From Pseudomonadota bacterium (GTDB lineage Bacteria > Pseudomonadota > Gammaproteobacteria > Steroidobacterales > Woeseiaceae): 9,769 bases of DNA. Under the pieces are notes generated by a model. It made no database searches. It saw only the letters and a list, made by a program, of their open reading frames with translations, and was not told the origin of the DNA. Positions within the stretch are counted from its first letter, which is position 1; the number at the start of each line of letters is the position of its first letter. Location of the stretch: NCBI GenBank assembly GCA_022565135.1, contig JADFKA010000047.1:1-9769 (forward strand), written 5' to 3'. This document shows, piece after piece, positions 7,642 to 9,769 of this stretch. The position numbers and the translations under genes were made by a program.

Positions 7642-8259
7642 TTAAAAGTCGAACGACTTGCCGAGGGTGAAAATAATCGCTTCGTCGTTGCTACCCACGA
7701 GATCTTTGTTGGACAAAATTAGTGTTATCCCAACGTCGATTTCGCCAATCGTTGTTGCGTAGCCCATCTCGAAATACTCGCCATCGAAGTCCTGAGAAAA
7801 GCCAGCTAATTTGCCGTGGAAGTCGCCATTTTCAACGGTCACTGAGGTGTACGTGTAGTTCTGCGTCGGACCCGCAAAGTTGTCGTATTTGCCGATCGCG
7901 ATATCGAGTGAGAAGATGCCAAATCCGGCACCCAGGTTTATCTCCTGGTACGTATCGTCAAAGTCGCCGGTGTAGAAGTAGCCGGTGTAGCCAATGCTAA
8001 AGCGGATCTCACCGACATCCGTGCCGTAGCCAAAATAACCGTCGACCTCCAGTCCATCGCCAACATCACCGACCCAGGTGCCGACATAGAAGCCGCTATT
8101 CTCGACGGCGAGGCCTGCGCTCGCGGATGTGCTCTCCTGAAAGATGCCGCGGTAATAGTATTCGCTCGCGAAGCCGAGGTTGGCAGACCAGTCGGCTTGC
8201 GCGGCGCTACTCAAAGGAACTAGTGCGCAAACCAGGACTGTTATAACCAAGGTCTTCAT
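7642..8259 (-). CDS. TorF-family putative outer-membrane porin
   Basis: 205 residues. The signal peptide is MKTLVITVLVCALVPLSSAAQA (cleaved before DWS). The mature part is a chain of alternating short strands rich in Gly, Tyr and Phe (for example SANLGFASEYYYRGIFQ, FYVGTWVGD, GYFGYGTDVG, INLGAGFG, YFEMGYAT), ending in Phe as expected for a BamA-inserted beta-barrel. The SANLGFxSEYYYRGI opening is characteristic of the family named gcw_chp or TorF. The substrate is unknown. Being first gene of an operon with glnK and amt suggests a role in outer-membrane passage of ammonium or a small nitrogen source, but this is inference. The frame extends to a TTG at 8265; I use the ATG at 8259 because GGAG at 8268-8271 is eight bases from it and only two from the TTG. 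Confidence 0.88.
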   Translation of the reverse strand: MKTLVITVLVCALVPLSSAAQADWSANLGFASEYYYRGIFQESTSASAGLAVENSGFYVGTWVGDVGDGLEVDGYFGYGTDVGEIRFSIGYTGYFYTGDFDDTYQEINLGAGFGIFSLDIAIGKYDNFAGPTQNYTYTSVTVENGDFHGKLAGFSQDFDGEYFEMGYATTIGEIDVGITLILSNKDLVGSNDEAIIFTLGKSFDF

Positions 8260-8306
8260 TTTCAATGCTCCGGGTATACGGGTGAAATGTGGTCACCTTT
8301 CCCAGT

Positions 8307-8322
8307 GCAGCATTCGTGCCAA
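8307..8322 (-). promoter_or_regulatory. Sigma-54 promoter of the porin-glnK-amt operon
   Basis: On the minus strand TTGGCACG, four bases, then CTGC: a near-perfect -24/-12 element (consensus YTGGCACG-N4-TTGC) with the invariant GG and GC in exact register; the only deviation is C for the first T of the -12 box. It predicts transcription starting near 8295 and a leader of about 36 bases before the ATG at 8259. Such promoters need an activator ATPase, here most likely NtrC. Confidence 0.85.
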
Positions 8323-8374
8323 CTTGAGCAAGCGGCATAGAAACAATCGCTTAGAGAATTCAGGCTATCTCACC

Positions 8375-8391
8375 CGCACTGTGTTGGTGCG
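8375..8391. promoter_or_regulatory. Probable NtrC binding site (strong)
   Basis: The 17-base palindrome CGCACTGTGTTGGTGCG has five-base perfect arms and a seven-base spacer, and matches the enteric NtrC consensus TGCACTATTTTGGTGCA at 13 of 17 positions. Its centre is about 88 bases upstream of the predicted sigma-54 start site, a normal enhancer position. Confidence 0.7.
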
Positions 8392-8406
8392 CTGAATCAG
8401 AGCATC

Positions 8407-8423
8407 TGCCCCAATTTGGCGCT
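8407..8423. promoter_or_regulatory. Possible second NtrC binding site (weaker)
   Basis: TGCCCCAATTTGGCGCT matches the same NtrC consensus at 12 of 17 positions and contains the inner palindrome CCAATTTGG. Its centre is 32 bases from the stronger site, about three helical turns, the phasing expected for cooperative NtrC dimers. It also lies 36-52 bases upstream of the divergent ubiK start. Confidence 0.45.
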
Positions 8424-8458
8424 GGTTTTTTCATTTGCGCTGCGGTATTTAAAGGGTC

Positions 8459-8701
8459 ATGAATGACAATTCATTTGAAGATCTCGTCAAAAAGCTGGCC
8501 GGGGCCGTTCCGGAGGGATTGCGTTCGATGCGCAGAGACCTGGAGGAGAACTTTCGCTCGGTCTTGCAGACAGGACTTGGCAAGCTGGATCTTGTGACGC
8601 GCGAGGAATTCGAGGTTCAGGAAGCGGTGCTCGCACGGACCCGGGAAAAACTCGAAGCACTTGAAGAGCGGCTGAAGGACTACGAAAAGAAACAATCCTG
8701 A
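8459..8701 (+). CDS. ubiK: Ubiquinone biosynthesis accessory factor UbiK (BMFP/YqiC family)
   Basis: 80 residues, the normal size for this family. The N-terminal amphipathic part, NSFEDLVKKLAGAVPEGLRSMRRDLEENFRSVLQ, is followed by LDLVTREEFEVQEAVLARTREKLEALEERL, the hallmark REEF(E/D)VQ..VL.RTR segment, and a C-terminal coiled coil ending in a charged tail. In E. coli UbiK forms a trimeric coiled coil, binds UbiJ and supports assembly of the soluble ubiquinone-synthesis complex. The ATG at 8459 follows AAAGGG closely, a short but usable spacing. The gene is transcribed away from the nitrogen operon, and comM begins 43 bases downstream on the same strand. Confidence 0.93.
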   Translation: MNDNSFEDLVKKLAGAVPEGLRSMRRDLEENFRSVLQTGLGKLDLVTREEFEVQEAVLARTREKLEALEERLKDYEKKQS

Positions 8702-8730
8702 AGACTGACCTAACCTGACGACCGCAAGCC

Positions 8731-8737
8731 AAGGAGG
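8731..8737 (+). promoter_or_regulatory. Ribosome-binding site of comM
   Basis: AAGGAGG, a full-strength site seven bases before the GTG at 8745. It fixes the start, and the protein then opens with the conserved MSLAI of the family. Confidence 0.8.
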
Positions 8738-8744
8738 GCCGGCT

Positions 8745-9401
8745 GTGAGCCTCGCCATATTAATGAGTCGTGCGCAGCTCGGTACCGATGCGCCACCAGT
8801 TACGATTGAAGTATTCCTGACCGGCGGGTTGCCGGTGTTTTCGATCGTCGGCATGCCTGAAACAGCGGTTCGTGAAAGCAAGGACCGGGTGCGCGGCGCG
8901 ATACTCAGCTCCGGGTTCAAATTCCCGCAGGAACGAATAATAGTAAATCTTGGACCAGCCGACATGCGCAAGACGGGTGGTCGATTCGATCTGGCTATTG
9001 CGCTGGGAATTCTTGCCGCTGGTGAACAGATTTCTGTGGAGGCAGTCAGCGACGTCGAATTTTTTGGTGAGTTGGCACTGAATGGCGAAATCCGGCCCGT
9101 GCCTGGAATTTTACCCGCTGCACTCAAAGCGGCTGCTGCCGGTCATTCTGTCTTAGTGGCGGATGCCAACGGCGCCGAGGCGGCGCTGGCAAAAGCCGAA
9201 ACGCGGGTGGCGACAACACTGCTTGAAGTTACAGCGCATCTCGCGGCCAGCAAGACGCTGCAACCGCTGGCGCCAGTGCACCTCGATATTGCGCACGTGT
9301 CCGAGCCCGACCTGTCCGAAGTAAAAGGGCAGAATCATGCGAAGCGCGCGCTCGAGATTGCGGCAGCCGGCGGCCACAACATTCTAAAATATGGTACTTA
9401 A
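8745..9401 (+). CDS. comM: ComM/YifB AAA+ ATPase, truncated N-terminal fragment (likely pseudogene)
   Basis: ComM is a hexameric helicase-like AAA+ ATPase that aids branch migration during natural transformation; full-length members have about 500 residues. This frame has 218. Residues 1-165 form the Lon-protease-like N-terminal domain (MSLAI, PPVTIEVFLTGGLP, GMPETAVRESKDRVRGAI, NLGPADMRKTGGRFDLAIALGIL, FFGELALNGEIRPVPG). The start of the Mg-chelatase-like ATPase domain follows: LSEVKGQNHAKRALEIAAAGGHNIL at about 190-214. Here the family normally continues into the Walker A loop (GPPGTGKT). Instead four unrelated residues (KYGT) and TAA follow at 9399-9401, and no P-loop codons are found in any frame downstream to the window end. 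The whole ATPase core is therefore missing. A single-base frameshift cannot explain this; insertion, deletion or an assembly join at about 9387 can. The fragment has no ATP-binding site and is unlikely to work. Confidence 0.9.
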   Translation: MSLAILMSRAQLGTDAPPVTIEVFLTGGLPVFSIVGMPETAVRESKDRVRGAILSSGFKFPQERIIVNLGPADMRKTGGRFDLAIALGILAAGEQISVEAVSDVEFFGELALNGEIRPVPGILPAALKAAAAGHSVLVADANGAEAALAKAETRVATTLLEVTAHLAASKTLQPLAPVHLDIAHVSEPDLSEVKGQNHAKRALEIAAAGGHNILKYGT

Positions 9402-9500
9402 GACCCACTTACTGTTTGCGCACGTTCGCCTTACAGGACGTACCATGTTCTTGTGCCCCTAATATCAGAGTTAATCGGACTGTGGGCAAGCACGGCGAAA

Positions 9501-9545
9501 ATCAGATCGCCGAATGATATTTGCTTGTGATAATCGGCGTCTGAT
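9501..9545. repeat. Long imperfect inverted repeat
   Basis: ATCAGA-T-CGCCGA (9501-9513) pairs with TCGGCGTCTGAT (9534-9545): twelve base pairs with a single bulged T at 9507 and a 20-base loop. No U-run follows on either strand, so it is not a simple terminator. Confidence 0.65.
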
Positions 9546-9590
9546 CGCATAGACACTGTCAGATTTAGTCCAGCTCGAACGACCGCTCTG

Positions 9591-9636
9591 CACCTGATAG
9601 CGGCCAGTCAGGTGATATGCTTCTGAGAGGCCGCTA
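9591..9636. repeat. Two overlapping palindromes
   Basis: CACCTGA (9591-9597) and TCAGGTG (9608-9614) form a perfect seven-base stem with a ten-base loop. TAGCGGCC (9598-9605) sits in that loop and pairs perfectly with GGCCGCTA (9629-9636). The two pairings are mutually interlaced, like a pseudoknot or two alternative folds. Confidence 0.6.
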
Positions 9637-9769
9637 CTGACCCAAAGCAGTCGCATTGCGCAAATCAAATAAAATCGCGCCGAAATTGTCCGCGAAGATA
9701 TAGGGACGTCAAGTTTTCGCTGCTTTGACGACGTTCCAGACGCCCGGCTCCGTCTCGCACGCTGTGCCT

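Larger units (their letters stand above)
9387..9769. other. Gene-poor region after the comM break, rich in inverted repeats
   Basis: No reading frame here resembles a known protein. It begins where comM homology stops and contains a 7-base inverted pair (ATGGTAC 9391-9397, GTACCAT 9440-9446), a bulged 12-base inverted repeat (9501-9545) and two overlapping palindromes (9591-9636). A minus-strand frame, open from 9471 to the right edge, reads through all the palindromes except the first pair and has an irregular, Arg/Ser-rich composition; I judge it non-coding. Another minus-strand frame enters from the right edge and stops at 9709 (ending PGVWNVVKAAKT); it could be the last 19 residues of a gene outside the window. 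The likeliest reading is the outer end of an inserted or rearranged segment. Confidence 0.6.

Noticed and set aside
8471..9127. 218-codon minus-strand open frame opposite ubiK and comM
   Set aside because: It is antisense to two clear family members, its composition (Ser, Arg, Pro rich) is that of a shadow frame, and it has no recognisable motif.
9387..9430. Group II intron boundary or Tn7-type TGT end at the comM break
   Set aside because: No GTGCG intron start at the junction, no domain V hairpin, and the nearest TGT lies about 26 bases after comM homology has already ended.
9471..9767. Minus-strand open frame reaching the right edge (65 codons from a TTG at 9668)
   Set aside because: It runs through the inverted repeats, has irregular Arg/Ser-rich composition and no ribosome-binding site; better explained as translation of a non-coding repeat.

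Overview
The window looks like chromosomal DNA from a gammaproteobacterium. The gene order algZ-algR-hemC-hemD-hemX-hemY, and the clustering of glnK, an amt gene, ubiK and comM, both recall Pseudomonas-type chromosomes. The coding style fits a free-living aquatic or soil relative, but I cannot name a genus from the sequence alone. Base composition is moderate-to-high GC, and non-ATG starts are common (five of the eleven genes).

Region 1 (1-5746, all minus strand) is a tightly packed run. From its promoter-proximal end it reads: a small exported DUF4124 protein, the AlgZ/LytS-type sensor kinase, the LytTR response regulator AlgR, then the heme genes hemC, hemD, hemX and hemY. hemY runs off the left edge. 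From algZ to hemY every junction is an overlap of 1-8 bases or a gap of 1 base, so translation is probably coupled throughout. The two-component pair is therefore built into the same transcript as porphyrin synthesis.

Region 2 (5747-8458) is a minus-strand nitrogen module: a TorF-family outer-membrane porin, the PII protein GlnK, and an Amt ammonium transporter, ended by an intrinsic terminator. Upstream of the porin lies a textbook sigma-54 promoter. About 88 and 120 bases further upstream are two NtrC-like palindromes spaced 32 bases centre to centre. This predicts that the porin, sensor and transporter are switched on together during nitrogen limitation.

Region 3 (8459-9401, plus strand) holds ubiK, a ubiquinone-synthesis accessory protein, followed by the start of comM/yifB. 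The comM reading frame matches the family until just before the Walker A loop. It then ends in four unrelated residues and a stop, so more than half of the protein is missing.

Region 4 (about 9387-9769) carries no convincing gene. It is dense in inverted repeats and looks like the edge of inserted or rearranged DNA within comM. This is the most unusual part of the window. No CRISPR array, tRNA or rRNA was seen, and there is no complete recognisable transposase.
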